Below the pieces are notes generated by a model. The model did no database searches, was not told where the DNA came from, and was given only the letters and a program-made list of their open reading frames with translations. Positions 26,457 through 35,280 of a stretch of DNA of 64,000 bases are shown here, piece after piece. Each line of letters starts with the position of its first letter. Within the stretch, counting starts at the first letter, position 1. A program made the translations under genes and the position numbers. The stretch spans positions 868,001 through 932,000 of the forward strand of contig OW818686.1 in the NCBI GenBank assembly GCA_942493305.1, in the 5' to 3' direction. This DNA comes from UBA7672 sp030824255. Its GTDB lineage: Bacteria > Pseudomonadota > Alphaproteobacteria > Caulobacterales > Hyphomonadaceae.

Positions 26457-27539
26457 TCAACGAGCCATGATCTGCTCGATCCCGGAGCCGCCGGCCGGCA
26501 TCGAAATCAGCAGGCCATCCTCAGCCACCTTGATCGGCCCGCTGAACAGCTTGGGCGCATCGCCGAGGAACGCCGCATCCAGGAACGAGGACGGCAGCGG
26601 GGGCACGATGTGGTAAAGCACCAGCATCCTGGCGCCAGCTTCCGAGGCCGCACGCGCCGCATCTTCGGGCGAGGCGTGATAATCAAGAATGTCGCCCATC
26701 ACCTTGGCGATGTGCGGCTGCTTGCTGTTGGACGCTGCATCGCGCACCTCGATCACCATCTCCGGCTTTAAAGCTTCGTGCAGCATCAGGTCCACATCTT
26801 TGGACGCTGCGACCAGATCGGCTGAATAGACCGTATCGCCGCTGAGGACGACAGAGCGGTCCTTGTAGTCGATGCGATAGCCGAAGGACGGCGAGACCGG
26901 CGCGTGATCCACCGCGATGACCGTGATCTTCAGGTCGCCTTCATCAAGCAGTACCGCTGTCTTGCCCGGCCCGGTCGGCAACGGGATCACTTCCGCCGCG
27001 CCGCCAAAGCCCGCCGGCTTGGCGACGGCGCTGCCATGGTGCGCCGTGCGATATGTGCTGTCGATGCGATAAGCCATGTTGAAGCCGCCTACGACCTCGC
27101 CGACGCCCTCCGGCCCGGCAATGGGCAGCGGCGTCGTGCGCGAACCGCCGACCCACGCCTGCAGCATCAGCTCGCCCAACCCGTCGAAATGATCCGAATG
27201 CAGATGTGTGAGATAGAGCTTCTCCAGCCGTCCGACCGGAAACCCCATGCGCTGCAGCCGGCGGGGACCGCCTGATCCCGCATCAAAGAGTAAAGCATGG
27301 CGGCCGGCCAGCACACCGACGCAAGGCCCTGCCCGTGACGGATCCGGCATGGGCGAGCCGGAGCCACAGACGAAGACATGCAATCCGTCCGCCAGCTCGG
27401 CAGAGCGATCGCGCCCGACATTTTCCGCGGCAGCGCGCTTGAACATCGCGTCGCCGATCTGGCGCTGCAGCAGGAAGCCTGCAATCCCGCCCGCGACCGC
27501 AAGCGCCACGACACCAAGTGCGACGAATCTCCACTTCAT
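26457..27539 (-). CDS. Membrane-anchored metallo-beta-lactamase-fold hydrolase (RNase Z-like/arylsulfatase-like)
   Basis: 360 residues with an N-terminal hydrophobic helix (FVALGVVALAVAGGIAGFLL). The MBL domain has the zinc motif THLHSDHFDG, VIAVDHAPVSPSFGYRI, an SGDTVYSADL aspartate and LVLYHIVPPL histidine. Close relatives are annotated as ribonuclease Z-like or MBL-fold sulfatase-like enzymes, but its membrane anchor argues for a periplasmic small-molecule substrate. It starts 3 bp after the DUF1330 stop, in one operon. Confidence 0.85.
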   Translation of the reverse strand: MKWRFVALGVVALAVAGGIAGFLLQRQIGDAMFKRAAAENVGRDRSAELADGLHVFVCGSGSPMPDPSRAGPCVGVLAGRHALLFDAGSGGPRRLQRMGFPVGRLEKLYLTHLHSDHFDGLGELMLQAWVGGSRTTPLPIAGPEGVGEVVGGFNMAYRIDSTYRTAHHGSAVAKPAGFGGAAEVIPLPTGPGKTAVLLDEGDLKITVIAVDHAPVSPSFGYRIDYKDRSVVLSGDTVYSADLVAASKDVDLMLHEALKPEMVIEVRDAASNSKQPHIAKVMGDILDYHASPEDAARAASEAGARMLVLYHIVPPLPSSFLDAAFLGDAPKLFSGPIKVAEDGLLISMPAGGSGIEQIMAR

Positions 27540-27542
27540 GGG

Positions 27543-28010
27543 TCAGGCCTTCGTTTTCATGGTCTGAGCAAGCGTCGCCATCCAGCCGGGAACGAAATCC
27601 GGCGTCAGCACCGTTTCGATGTTCAGCTGGCCCTTGAGGCCCGCCGTGCGATGCACGGCCGCCTCACGCCATTCCGACGAGAAGGACATGCGCACCATGG
27701 CGCCACGATCGGGATAGGCCGCGATCGCCACTTCGTCCCAAAGATCATCCACACGACCCAGCGACAGGAAGCTAACATCCGCCGCGAACACGGCCTGCCC
27801 GCCAAACATCGGCAGGATCTGCGTCACGGCGCGGCCATAGATCTGATATGCCTCGCGACCTGTGAGATCAGTCGCGCGACCGTCCTCATACTCAGCCCTG
27901 TCCTTGAACTTCAGCAGGTTGACCATGAAGACCGGCCCATCCGGCCCCTTGTCGCGCAGGGCTTCGATCTGCGCCGGATCAGATGGATAGACGTCGTTGA
28001 AGACCTGCAT
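27543..28010 (-). CDS. DUF1330 family protein
   Basis: 155 residues from the ATG at 28010, which has a strong GAGGAGGG site overlapping the previous stop region. FMVNLLKFKDRAEYEDGR and TGREAYQIYGRAV are characteristic of DUF1330, a small ferredoxin-like dimeric fold of unknown function often encoded with catabolic genes. Member of the operon 29323 to 24862. Confidence 0.8.
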   Translation of the reverse strand: MQVFNDVYPSDPAQIEALRDKGPDGPVFMVNLLKFKDRAEYEDGRATDLTGREAYQIYGRAVTQILPMFGGQAVFAADVSFLSLGRVDDLWDEVAIAAYPDRGAMVRMSFSSEWREAAVHRTAGLKGQLNIETVLTPDFVPGWMATLAQTMKTKA

Positions 28011-28024
28011 GCCTTCGTCCCTCC

Positions 28025-29323
28025 TCATGCGCGTGCCTGTTGTGAACGGATCGCATCCTCGATCACCCACAGTCGATCCTGCCCCCAGGCGACTGCCTCG
28101 CCGAAGCGGAAGCACGGCACACCCCACAGGCCGAGCGATGTCAGCTCCTGCCGGTTGGCTTCAGCCTCTGTGCGCCAATCGTTGTTGAGGAGAAGCGGCC
28201 GCGCGGCTTGCCAGTCGAGCCCTGCGGCATCGACGATGCGCCGCATACCTGCATCGCTGCCAGCATCGATGCCTTGCGACCAGACCGCGCGCATGAAGGC
28301 GAGAGCGTAGTCAAAACCGCGTCCCTGGCTCCTCGCCCATGGCAGCAGCGCATAGCCGCGCTCCACCGGCTTGCCGAGCGGATCGACGACACGCCCGAAC
28401 GGGACACCGACGCGACGCGCCTCGCGTGCGGCATCCAGCGTGATGTAGTTCCGCTTCGTCGGCGGCACCGGCAGACCGCGCATCACCATTGGCAGGACGA
28501 AGCGCAGCTTCAGCTCAATACCGTAAGCATCGGCCAGCGCCTTCGCGCGCTCGGCAGCTATGTAGGTGTAGGGACTGCGAAACGAGAGATAGAAATGCAG
28601 CTGACCACCACTCCCGCGTCGCGCATCACAGGCGGGCGAAGGCGGCTGCTGATAGACAAACGCTTCAGGCGCGCCCGCCTTGCGGGCGCCTAGCGCCGCA
28701 AGGCGCTCCTCCAGGAAATGCAGCCGGTCGAGGCCCCAATACCACTCGCCGCCATAGTGCAGCGTAGCGCCCAGATAATGGCCCAGCTTCGCCCGCAGCC
28801 CATCGCCCTCTTCCCGAGCAGCCGCCACAGAGCCATCTGCGACTACGCCATCTCCCACAGGCAATTCATCGCCAGACCAGAGTGTGCGCATGAGACTGTC
28901 CGCATCTTCTACAATGCGTCCTGCCCGCAGGCACTTCGCCAATCCTGCTTCGGCTTCCGCGACCCGATCCAGACCTGGCTGCATCCCATTGTCGGAGAAG
29001 CCGAGGCCCGCCTTGCGCGCCAGCAGCGCCCCATCCTTGCGTGACCAGGCTTGCAATTTCGCGCGCTCCGGCGCGGCCCAGTCGGCGGGGGGCGAGACCA
29101 GATGACAGCGCAGCTGGACGTCATAACGCATCGCAAGAAGCGGCAGCGCCTGCGTCATCAGGCACGAATAAGGGTCATCTACTTGATGGAAGTAGTCGAC
29201 GACGTGCGCCTCCCCAGCAGCCAGTCGCCTTCGCTCGGCCCGTGCTCGCAAGGACTGCTGGCGCTCCAATCCGGTGATATGTTCGGCAATACGCGAGACG
29301 AGGAGGGTTTTCAGCGACATCAT
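28025..29323 (-). CDS. Double DsbA-fold protein related to 2-hydroxychromene-2-carboxylate isomerase
   Basis: 432 residues with two thioredoxin-like halves. The N-terminal half has VVDYFHQVDDPYSCLMTQ and the C-terminal half QLHFYLSFRSPYTYIAAERA, both matching the start of DsbA/HCCA-isomerase domains. The C-terminal half keeps the family end (WGVPCFRFGEAVAWGQDRL). HCCA isomerases act in aromatic-ring catabolism with glutathione. A tandem arrangement is less common than the single ~200-residue domain. First gene of the minus-strand operon, 40 bp downstream of operator site 4. Confidence 0.82.
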   Translation of the reverse strand: MMSLKTLLVSRIAEHITGLERQQSLRARAERRRLAAGEAHVVDYFHQVDDPYSCLMTQALPLLAMRYDVQLRCHLVSPPADWAAPERAKLQAWSRKDGALLARKAGLGFSDNGMQPGLDRVAEAEAGLAKCLRAGRIVEDADSLMRTLWSGDELPVGDGVVADGSVAAAREEGDGLRAKLGHYLGATLHYGGEWYWGLDRLHFLEERLAALGARKAGAPEAFVYQQPPSPACDARRGSGGQLHFYLSFRSPYTYIAAERAKALADAYGIELKLRFVLPMVMRGLPVPPTKRNYITLDAAREARRVGVPFGRVVDPLGKPVERGYALLPWARSQGRGFDYALAFMRAVWSQGIDAGSDAGMRRIVDAAGLDWQAARPLLLNNDWRTEAEANRQELTSLGLWGVPCFRFGEAVAWGQDRLWVIEDAIRSQQARA

Positions 29324-29363
29324 CTCTCCCCGCGCGTGCGCCTTCGGCCGCCCCGGCCATGTA

Positions 29364-29382
29364 TTGGCACTCTAATTGCCAT
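29364..29382. promoter_or_regulatory. Shared 19-bp operator, site 4 (FGE/TetR operon promoter)
   Basis: TTGGCACTCTAATTGCCAT, dyad TGGCA-N7-TGCCA, lies 40 bp upstream of the double DsbA gene and 106 bp upstream of the divergent flavoprotein at 29489. Confidence 0.7.
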
Positions 29383-29488
29383 TTTCGTCAGCCGTCAATC
29401 GCCGGCCCGCTTGCCCGTTGCCGTGGAGCCAGTCCGCCGGTATGGCCTCTGCATCCTCAACAGCCTTCAGCGCAAAGGGCGACAAGCC

Positions 29489-30670
29489 ATGACGTCCGGC
29501 ATCGATGTCCTCGTGATCGGCGCAGGCGCTGCGGGACTGATGTGCGCGATCGAAGCCGCGCGACGTGGTCGGCGCGTGCGCGTCATCGACCATGCCGACC
29601 AGCCTGCCGAGAAAATCCGCATTTCCGGCGGCGGCCGCTGCAACTTCACCAACCTGCACACGTCCCCGAAGCAATTTCTGTCCGAGAACCCACATTTCTG
29701 CGTGTCTGCGCTGAAGCGGTACACGCAGCATGACTTCATCGCACGCATCGGGGCGCGCGGCATCGTCTGGCATGAGAAGACGCTGGGCCAGTTGTTCTGC
29801 GACGGATCGGCCAAGCAGATCATCGACATGCTGCTTGATGATCTTGCGCAGGCAGGCGGCGAACTCATGCTGAATGTGGAGCCCGGCGCCGTCACGCGCA
29901 CGACGGATGGCTTTACGGTCGAGACATCGCTCGGACCGATGACGGCGGCATCGCTCGTTGTCGCCACAGGCGGCAAGTCGATCCCCAAGATGGGCGCGAC
30001 AGGCTACGCTTACGATGTGGCGCGCGCGTTTGATGTCCCCATCGTGACGCCCCGCCCCGCCCTCGTACCCTTCACCTTTCAGGATCCTGCATTGACGCCC
30101 ATCGCGGAGCTGGCCGGCCTGTCGGTCGAAGCGCGCGCCGCTTGCGGCAAGACGGGCTTCGACGAGGGCATGTTGTTCACGCACCGCGGACTTTCTGGTC
30201 CTGCTATTCTGCAGATCTCATCCTACTGGCGCGAAGGCGATGACGTCGTGATCGATCTCGCGCGTGGGCGCAATGTCTTCGAAGAGCTGCGCCGCGAACG
30301 GCGCGAGCGTCCGCGCCTGCAGCTCGACAACGCTCTGGCGCTTTACGTGCCAAAGCGGCTGGCTGACCAGATCGCCGCACGTACCTTCGGCACAATCCGG
30401 CTGGCAGATCTTTCCGATGCGAAGCTCAAGGAGGTGGCTCTCAACGTGAACGCCTGGCGCGTGACGCCAGATGGCACGGAAGGCTGGCGCACGGCGGAGG
30501 TCACGTTGGGCGGCGTAGATACCAACGCTCTCTCCTCGCAGACGATGCAGGCGCGCGGCGTTCCCGGTCTCTATTTCATCGGCGAATGTGTTGACGTCAC
30601 CGGCTGGCTCGGCGGCTACAACTTCCAGTGGGCCTGGAGTTCGGGCTGGGCCGCCGGAAAAGTCGCCTAG
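29489..30670 (+). CDS. HI0933/BaiN-type FAD-dependent oxidoreductase
   Basis: 393 residues from the ATG at 29489. The Rossmann motif DVLVIGAGAAGLMCAIEAAR, then AEKIRISGGGRCNFTN and a C-terminal GLYFIGECVDVTGWLGGYNF are diagnostic of the HI0933/YhiN flavoprotein family. The length is normal for this family. Its physiological role is unclear; relatives reduce enone-type substrates or are uncharacterised. It may share operator site 4 with the divergent operon. The stop overlaps the convergent next gene by 4 bp. Confidence 0.9.
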   Translation: MTSGIDVLVIGAGAAGLMCAIEAARRGRRVRVIDHADQPAEKIRISGGGRCNFTNLHTSPKQFLSENPHFCVSALKRYTQHDFIARIGARGIVWHEKTLGQLFCDGSAKQIIDMLLDDLAQAGGELMLNVEPGAVTRTTDGFTVETSLGPMTAASLVVATGGKSIPKMGATGYAYDVARAFDVPIVTPRPALVPFTFQDPALTPIAELAGLSVEARAACGKTGFDEGMLFTHRGLSGPAILQISSYWREGDDVVIDLARGRNVFEELRRERRERPRLQLDNALALYVPKRLADQIAARTFGTIRLADLSDAKLKEVALNVNAWRVTPDGTEGWRTAEVTLGGVDTNALSSQTMQARGVPGLYFIGECVDVTGWLGGYNFQWAWSSGWAAGKVA

Positions 30671-32244
30671 GCTGCTGTGCGGCTGCCGCAGATTGCAGCG
30701 GCCGCCGCGATCCAGGCTGTCACACGCTCCACGCTTGGCGGCTTGCCATCACGCAGCGCGCGCTCGCCCTCGTTCGATGTGGCAAACACCTCGATTGCTT
30801 GAATCAGCGATTCTGCATCGGCGCTGGCCAGATCCTCGATCGAATAGATGCCGGCGCCAACGAGCAACTGCGCCTGCGTACCGTTCATCTCCGGGACCGT
30901 GCAGGCCAGAAGCGCCTGCGCCTGCCAATCCTTGATGACGCCAGCATTGATGTGGCTGGCCTTGATGCGCTGAGCCGCATCTTCCGGCGTCAGCGACAGG
31001 AGGTCACCCACGGTCTTCACGCCGATCACGCTGAGACGGCCCGCAGTCTTCGGACCGATGGATGGCGCATCAACCACAGCCGCCTCGCGCGACAGCTTGA
31101 TACGCGGCGCGGCCGGCGTCGGTACGGACTTTGGCTCGGCTTTCTTCGCTTCAGTTTTAGCTGGAGCCGGAGCTGGCGCGGGTTGTGCTATCTCCAGCGT
31201 GTCGTCGGACTCGGGTGTTTCCTCAAGCTTCTGTTTCGACGGCTTCACGCGCACGATCACGCGTGGCTTTGCGCCCTTGCCGTTCTTCGTCCCTGCCTCG
31301 CGCGGCCACTGGCAATCCAGGGTCGAGAGCGAAACCTTCAGCACTTCCTCCGCGAACAGCTTGCGAACGACACGATCATCGTCCCCCAGCGTTTCGCGAA
31401 CTTTCCCGGTCTTGCGGAATTCTTCATACTGCGAGCCGACCAGCTTGCGGTCCGCAAGATCGTCAACTGCCTTCGACACGATGCGCAGCGGTGTCGCAGC
31501 CACAATGCCAACCATGTCCAGCATCAGGCTCACCTTCGGCGCCTCGGCCTGCGATTCCGCGATTGCACGATCCAGAATGCGCGCCAGCATGACGGTCGCG
31601 TATCCCATCAGGGCGGCGACGACATCCTTCATTTCCTGGTCGAGACCTTCGACAGGCCGCTTGCGCCCGATCTCGAAGTCATAGTGATCGACCAGCGTCT
31701 CATAGTGCTTGTTGGAAACCAGCGCGCCGTTCCTGACAAGTCGCTCCAGCCAGTCGTCCCCGGTCGGGACCGGGATATCCGGGAAGCCCATCTCCTGGGT
31801 CAGGATCAGCAGCATTTCAGGGAAGGCTTTCGACAGCGACCATTCGACGGCGCGATGGATGACGCCCTCTTCCTCGGTCTGGTGCGTATGGAAGGGCTGC
31901 ACCGGATCGACCACATAGTGGCTCATCACGCCCGCACAGTAGGCCGCGTGTTGCCAGTCCTTCGTCTTCAGCGCGCGCACCGTACGCCGATACCATTCGC
32001 GCGCAGCCGTGGGCGCACCGCCCCAGTCGCCGTCGCGCACGTGAAGCACGTGATTCTTGAAGTCCTTGAACACCTCGTCAGGCGCCTTCGCGCCCTCGAG
32101 ATAGGCATCCCGATGCTTGAGGAAGACGTTGCGCCAGTCTTCCGCGCTGCCGTCCTGCAGATGCTCCAGCGCCATCACGGCAAGCCGGTGGTGGTTGCTG
32201 CGGCAAACCGAATCCAGAACCAGCCGGTAACAGACCGACATCAC
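30667..32244 (-). CDS. Zinc-dependent phospholipase C-like protein fused to a DUF4332 domain
   Basis: 525 residues. The N-terminal ~230 residues fit the zinc-dependent phospholipase C/S1-P1 nuclease fold: NHHRLAVMALEHL, VLHVRDGDWGG and the metal-rich VMSHYVVDPVQPFHTHQ. An Ala/Pro/Lys-rich linker (~345-395) leads to a C-terminal DUF4332-type region with helix-hairpin-helix character (SIGPKTAGRLSVIGVKTVGD). There is no signal peptide, so it appears cytosolic, unlike secreted phospholipases. A CtrA-like box lies upstream. Confidence 0.8.
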   Translation of the reverse strand: MMSVCYRLVLDSVCRSNHHRLAVMALEHLQDGSAEDWRNVFLKHRDAYLEGAKAPDEVFKDFKNHVLHVRDGDWGGAPTAAREWYRRTVRALKTKDWQHAAYCAGVMSHYVVDPVQPFHTHQTEEEGVIHRAVEWSLSKAFPEMLLILTQEMGFPDIPVPTGDDWLERLVRNGALVSNKHYETLVDHYDFEIGRKRPVEGLDQEMKDVVAALMGYATVMLARILDRAIAESQAEAPKVSLMLDMVGIVAATPLRIVSKAVDDLADRKLVGSQYEEFRKTGKVRETLGDDDRVVRKLFAEEVLKVSLSTLDCQWPREAGTKNGKGAKPRVIVRVKPSKQKLEETPESDDTLEIAQPAPAPAPAKTEAKKAEPKSVPTPAAPRIKLSREAAVVDAPSIGPKTAGRLSVIGVKTVGDLLSLTPEDAAQRIKASHINAGVIKDWQAQALLACTVPEMNGTQAQLLVGAGIYSIEDLASADAESLIQAIEVFATSNEGERALRDGKPPSVERVTAWIAAAAAICGSRTAA

Positions 32245-32286
32245 GACGCTCCCGTAATAGTATCGGCAGAGTCGAGTCTGGTTTGG

Positions 32287-32301
32287 TTAGCGGGCGGTTA
32301 A
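32287..32301 (-). promoter_or_regulatory. CtrA-like box upstream of the phospholipase-like gene
   Basis: On the minus strand TTAA, seven bases, then CTAAC (32301 to 32286): one mismatch from TTAA-N7-TTAAC, about 43 bp upstream of the ATG at 32244. Binding is inference. Confidence 0.35.
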
Positions 32302-32318
32302 GGCCCGCATTTCAGGGC

Positions 32319-34265
32319 TTACTCCCGGCCAAATGTCGGCAGTTTCGCCGACTTGATTTCCTCGGCATCAATGCCCCCATCCGCATTCTTGTCGAGCTCG
32401 GCAAACCGCGGCTTAAGCAGGGGCGTGAGACGACCCTTGATCTCGGCAAGCTGCACCTTGTTGTCGATATTGTCGTCCAGCATCCCCATAACGCGCATAG
32501 CCCGCATCGACTTGGTGGCGTCGGATTCGGCGCCGACCTTCTCGTCGGTCCACTCGTAGTAGATCGAGGTGTAGTGCATCTCCTCCCACGACTGGTCGCC
32601 CCAGATGACTTTTTCGTCCGGAGCCGGGTTAGCGGCGTTGCGGACCGAATTGTCGTAGAGATACGTCGCCACAAGCTTGGCGCCAGCGGGCACCGTCACC
32701 GGCTCGACAAAGTCATAGGTGCGCTGCCAGTTGAAATCGTAGCGCGGCAGGTTGATGAGCTCTTTCTTCGTGCCGTCCGCCAGCACCATGTCGAGCTTGC
32801 CGGCCTGCCCGCGATAATGCGTGTGGAGAAAGACGGAGTAGAGCTTCGCCTCCTTCGGGAAGCTCAGGTAGGCGATCTCCTTGTGCTTGTCCGTGTTGGG
32901 CGGCAGTTCGATGAAGTTATCCGCGATCACCGTGTGACGCATGATGCGCTCGGGCGTCTCGCCTTCGTCGTAGAAGTAGAGCGCCATCTTCGAGCCATCT
33001 ACGGCTTCCTTGCCATAGGGCGTGTAGTGCATCTGGAAGCCCATATGACCGCCCGGCGGCAGATAGATCCCCATGCCCTTCGGCACCTGGAAGGACTCCC
33101 CGCCCACGGCGTATTCGCCGTAGTTGGCTTCCCATTGTCCGGCCGACGCAGGCCCCGCCAGCGGCTTGCCCGGAATGTAGCCGGCAAGAATGTGGTGCAC
33201 GCCGCGCCGGTCGCCCGGCATCAGTGTCGCCGCCTTCACCCACCTGCCCTCGCCCAGGGGATTGGCCGCCACGGGGTACTGGTACTGAACCTCGCCCGAC
33301 GGCGGCAGCGTGAAGGCAGGAATGTCGAGCACCAGATCCGGCTCGCCCAGCGGCCATTCCTGCGCCGCATGCTTCACCGCCGCCAGCGGGTCTGCGCCCT
33401 CGCCGCGCGGCGCGCCTGCCTCGATCCAGTGAACCAACGTACGGATCTGGTCGCCTGACAGGCTCGCGTCGTGCTTGAACTTCCCGACCAGCGGATCGGG
33501 ATGCCAGGGCGGCATGGTGTCTGTGCGCAGGGATTCGCGGATCATTGGCGCAAACTGCTTCACGACCGCATACTCGCTCATCGCGAATGGACCGATGCCG
33601 CCTTCCTGGTGGCAGGTCACACACTTGGCCTCAAGCACAGGCGCGATGTCTGTCGCGTAGGATATCTTCGCATGCTGCCCGCGGCGCTCGCGCTCCGGGA
33701 AAGCGATTGCCGTTCCGCTTCCCGCCACAATGGCCTCGGCCACAGGACGGCCAGCAGCAATGTCAGCCAGCGCGGCGGCAAGCGGCGCGCCGGCGGGACC
33801 ATGATAGAGAACCCGGAGCAATCCGGGCTCCAGAACGAATGCCTCACCGGCATAGGTGACGCCCAGCTGCTCGCCGGCAAGCTGCAGCTCATCGTGCATG
33901 ATCGGGATTGAATAGCCCTGCCCGGATGCTTCTGCCGCAATTGCGGGGCGCGTAGCGGCGAGGCTGGAATTCAGCATCAGGAACTCCATACCTTTATGCT
34001 GCTTGCTCAGGGCCTCGAGCCCTTTCGCGGCGATCCGCGAGCTCGTATCGCCATTCACCTGCGTCATCAGCACGATCGCCTTGACGTCTCTCAGGCGGCG
34101 AAGGCTCTGCGCATATCCGGTATGATCGACCAGGCGGAAATCGTCGACGCGCGTCGGGATCTCGACAGCCACCGGCTCGCGATCTGCTGCAGCGCGATCC
34201 GCCAGCAGGAAAGCCGAAGCAATCGTCAGCCCAAGCCCGCCAGCAATCAGCACCTGAAACCGCAT
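32319..34265 (-). CDS. Redoxin / cytochrome c / copper monooxygenase-like multidomain protein with EF-hand
   Basis: 648 residues from the ATG at 34265. In order: a signal peptide (LIAGGLGLTIASAFLLADRA); a redoxin-like domain without the active CxxC; a haem motif CVTCH around residue 220; a copper type II ascorbate-dependent monooxygenase-like domain with HHILAGY, MHYTPYG and FLHTHYRG supplying histidine ligands; and a C-terminal EF-hand (DKNADGGIDAEE). It should be a periplasmic oxidoreductase with haem and copper. The substrate is unknown. Confidence 0.85.
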   Translation of the reverse strand: MRFQVLIAGGLGLTIASAFLLADRAAADREPVAVEIPTRVDDFRLVDHTGYAQSLRRLRDVKAIVLMTQVNGDTSSRIAAKGLEALSKQHKGMEFLMLNSSLAATRPAIAAEASGQGYSIPIMHDELQLAGEQLGVTYAGEAFVLEPGLLRVLYHGPAGAPLAAALADIAAGRPVAEAIVAGSGTAIAFPERERRGQHAKISYATDIAPVLEAKCVTCHQEGGIGPFAMSEYAVVKQFAPMIRESLRTDTMPPWHPDPLVGKFKHDASLSGDQIRTLVHWIEAGAPRGEGADPLAAVKHAAQEWPLGEPDLVLDIPAFTLPPSGEVQYQYPVAANPLGEGRWVKAATLMPGDRRGVHHILAGYIPGKPLAGPASAGQWEANYGEYAVGGESFQVPKGMGIYLPPGGHMGFQMHYTPYGKEAVDGSKMALYFYDEGETPERIMRHTVIADNFIELPPNTDKHKEIAYLSFPKEAKLYSVFLHTHYRGQAGKLDMVLADGTKKELINLPRYDFNWQRTYDFVEPVTVPAGAKLVATYLYDNSVRNAANPAPDEKVIWGDQSWEEMHYTSIYYEWTDEKVGAESDATKSMRAMRVMGMLDDNIDNKVQLAEIKGRLTPLLKPRFAELDKNADGGIDAEEIKSAKLPTFGRE

Positions 34266-34410
34266 CGCATCCTCCCTGCTTCGCGGTATCAGAAACACCG
34301 ATTACAAACACCGCGCAACGCACAGGCGGTACGGAAGAGCGTTTGACTTGCCGACTCCCGCTGCGTCACCCTGCGCTGGATCGCGATTTGTTGTTTCGAA
34401 GGACCACCCC

Positions 34411-34692
34411 ATGCGCCACGTGCTGCCGCTGGCCCTGCTCGCTATTTCCGCCTGCGGCGAGCCAGAGGACGACATTGCCTGTTGCGCCATCGAACCGAAG
34501 GCCAAGTGTGAGTCTGCGCTCCACGGCCTTGGGGTGACGGCCGAAGAGCAGAAAGCCCTCCATGCGCCTACCCCGCTCTGCCCGTCAGACGCGCTCAGCG
34601 CGGAACGCATCCGAGAGCTGGACACCAGGTGGCCACAAGCCTGTCGGGAGGCTGGTCTCACCAGCCCCCGGATCGATACGGGCCGCTGCTAG
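34411..34692 (+). CDS. Small cysteine-rich lipoprotein, function unknown
   Basis: 93 residues from the ATG at 34411, behind AAGGA. The start MRHVLPLALLAISAC is a lipoprotein signal with lipobox ISAC. The mature part has six more cysteines (ACCA, KCES, PLCP, QACR, final GRC), suggesting disulfides in the periplasm. No family recognised. It converges with the DJ-1/PfpI gene. Confidence 0.7.
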   Translation: MRHVLPLALLAISACGEPEDDIACCAIEPKAKCESALHGLGVTAEEQKALHAPTPLCPSDALSAERIRELDTRWPQACREAGLTSPRIDTGRC

Positions 34693-34695
34693 GCT

Positions 34696-35280
34696 TCAGA
34701 AGAACGCGAAGCCATAATGCTTGGGATGGCGGTCGTGATCGCCCTCGCAAATCTCTTCCACGATCTTGGCGTTGAATTGCGGAAGATCGTCCGGCGTGCG
34801 TGAGGTGACCAGACCGTGGTCGACCACGACAGGCTCATCGCTCACCTCGGCGCCAGCATTCTGCAGATCGGCCCGCACCGCCTTCACCGCCGTCATCCGC
34901 CGCCCCTTTGCCGCGCCAGCCGAGATCAGAACCTGCGGCCCATGACAGATCGCGAACACCGGCTTGCGCTGGTTTACGAACGCGCAGGTGAATTTCAGGG
35001 CGTCGCCGTCCGTGCGCAACTGATCCGGACTGAACAGGCCGCCCGGGATAAGGATCGCATCATAGTCGTCCGCATGCGCATCCTTGATTGCCTTGTCGAC
35101 CTTGATGACGCGGCCTTTCTCCATGTGCTGGAAACCCTGGATGTCGCCAACCTTCGGAGAGATCACCTCCACGCGGCCCCCGGCCGCCTCGATCGCCTCC
35201 TTGGGCGAGAACAGTTCGGATTCCTCGAATCCGTCCGCGGCGAGGATCGCCATTATCTTGCCTTCAGCCTTCATGCCCAT
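34696..35280 (-). CDS. DJ-1/PfpI-family protein (YhbO/YraA-like)
   Basis: 194 residues from the ATG at 35280, with AGGAG nine bases upstream. LAADGFEESELFSPKEAI is the first strand with the conserved Glu, DAILIPGG follows, and FAICHGPQVLISAG carries the nucleophile elbow cysteine. Relatives act as stress-protective deglycase/hydrolase-like proteins; enzymatic details are debated. Confidence 0.9.
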   Translation of the reverse strand: MGMKAEGKIMAILAADGFEESELFSPKEAIEAAGGRVEVISPKVGDIQGFQHMEKGRVIKVDKAIKDAHADDYDAILIPGGLFSPDQLRTDGDALKFTCAFVNQRKPVFAICHGPQVLISAGAAKGRRMTAVKAVRADLQNAGAEVSDEPVVVDHGLVTSRTPDDLPQFNAKIVEEICEGDHDRHPKHYGFAFF

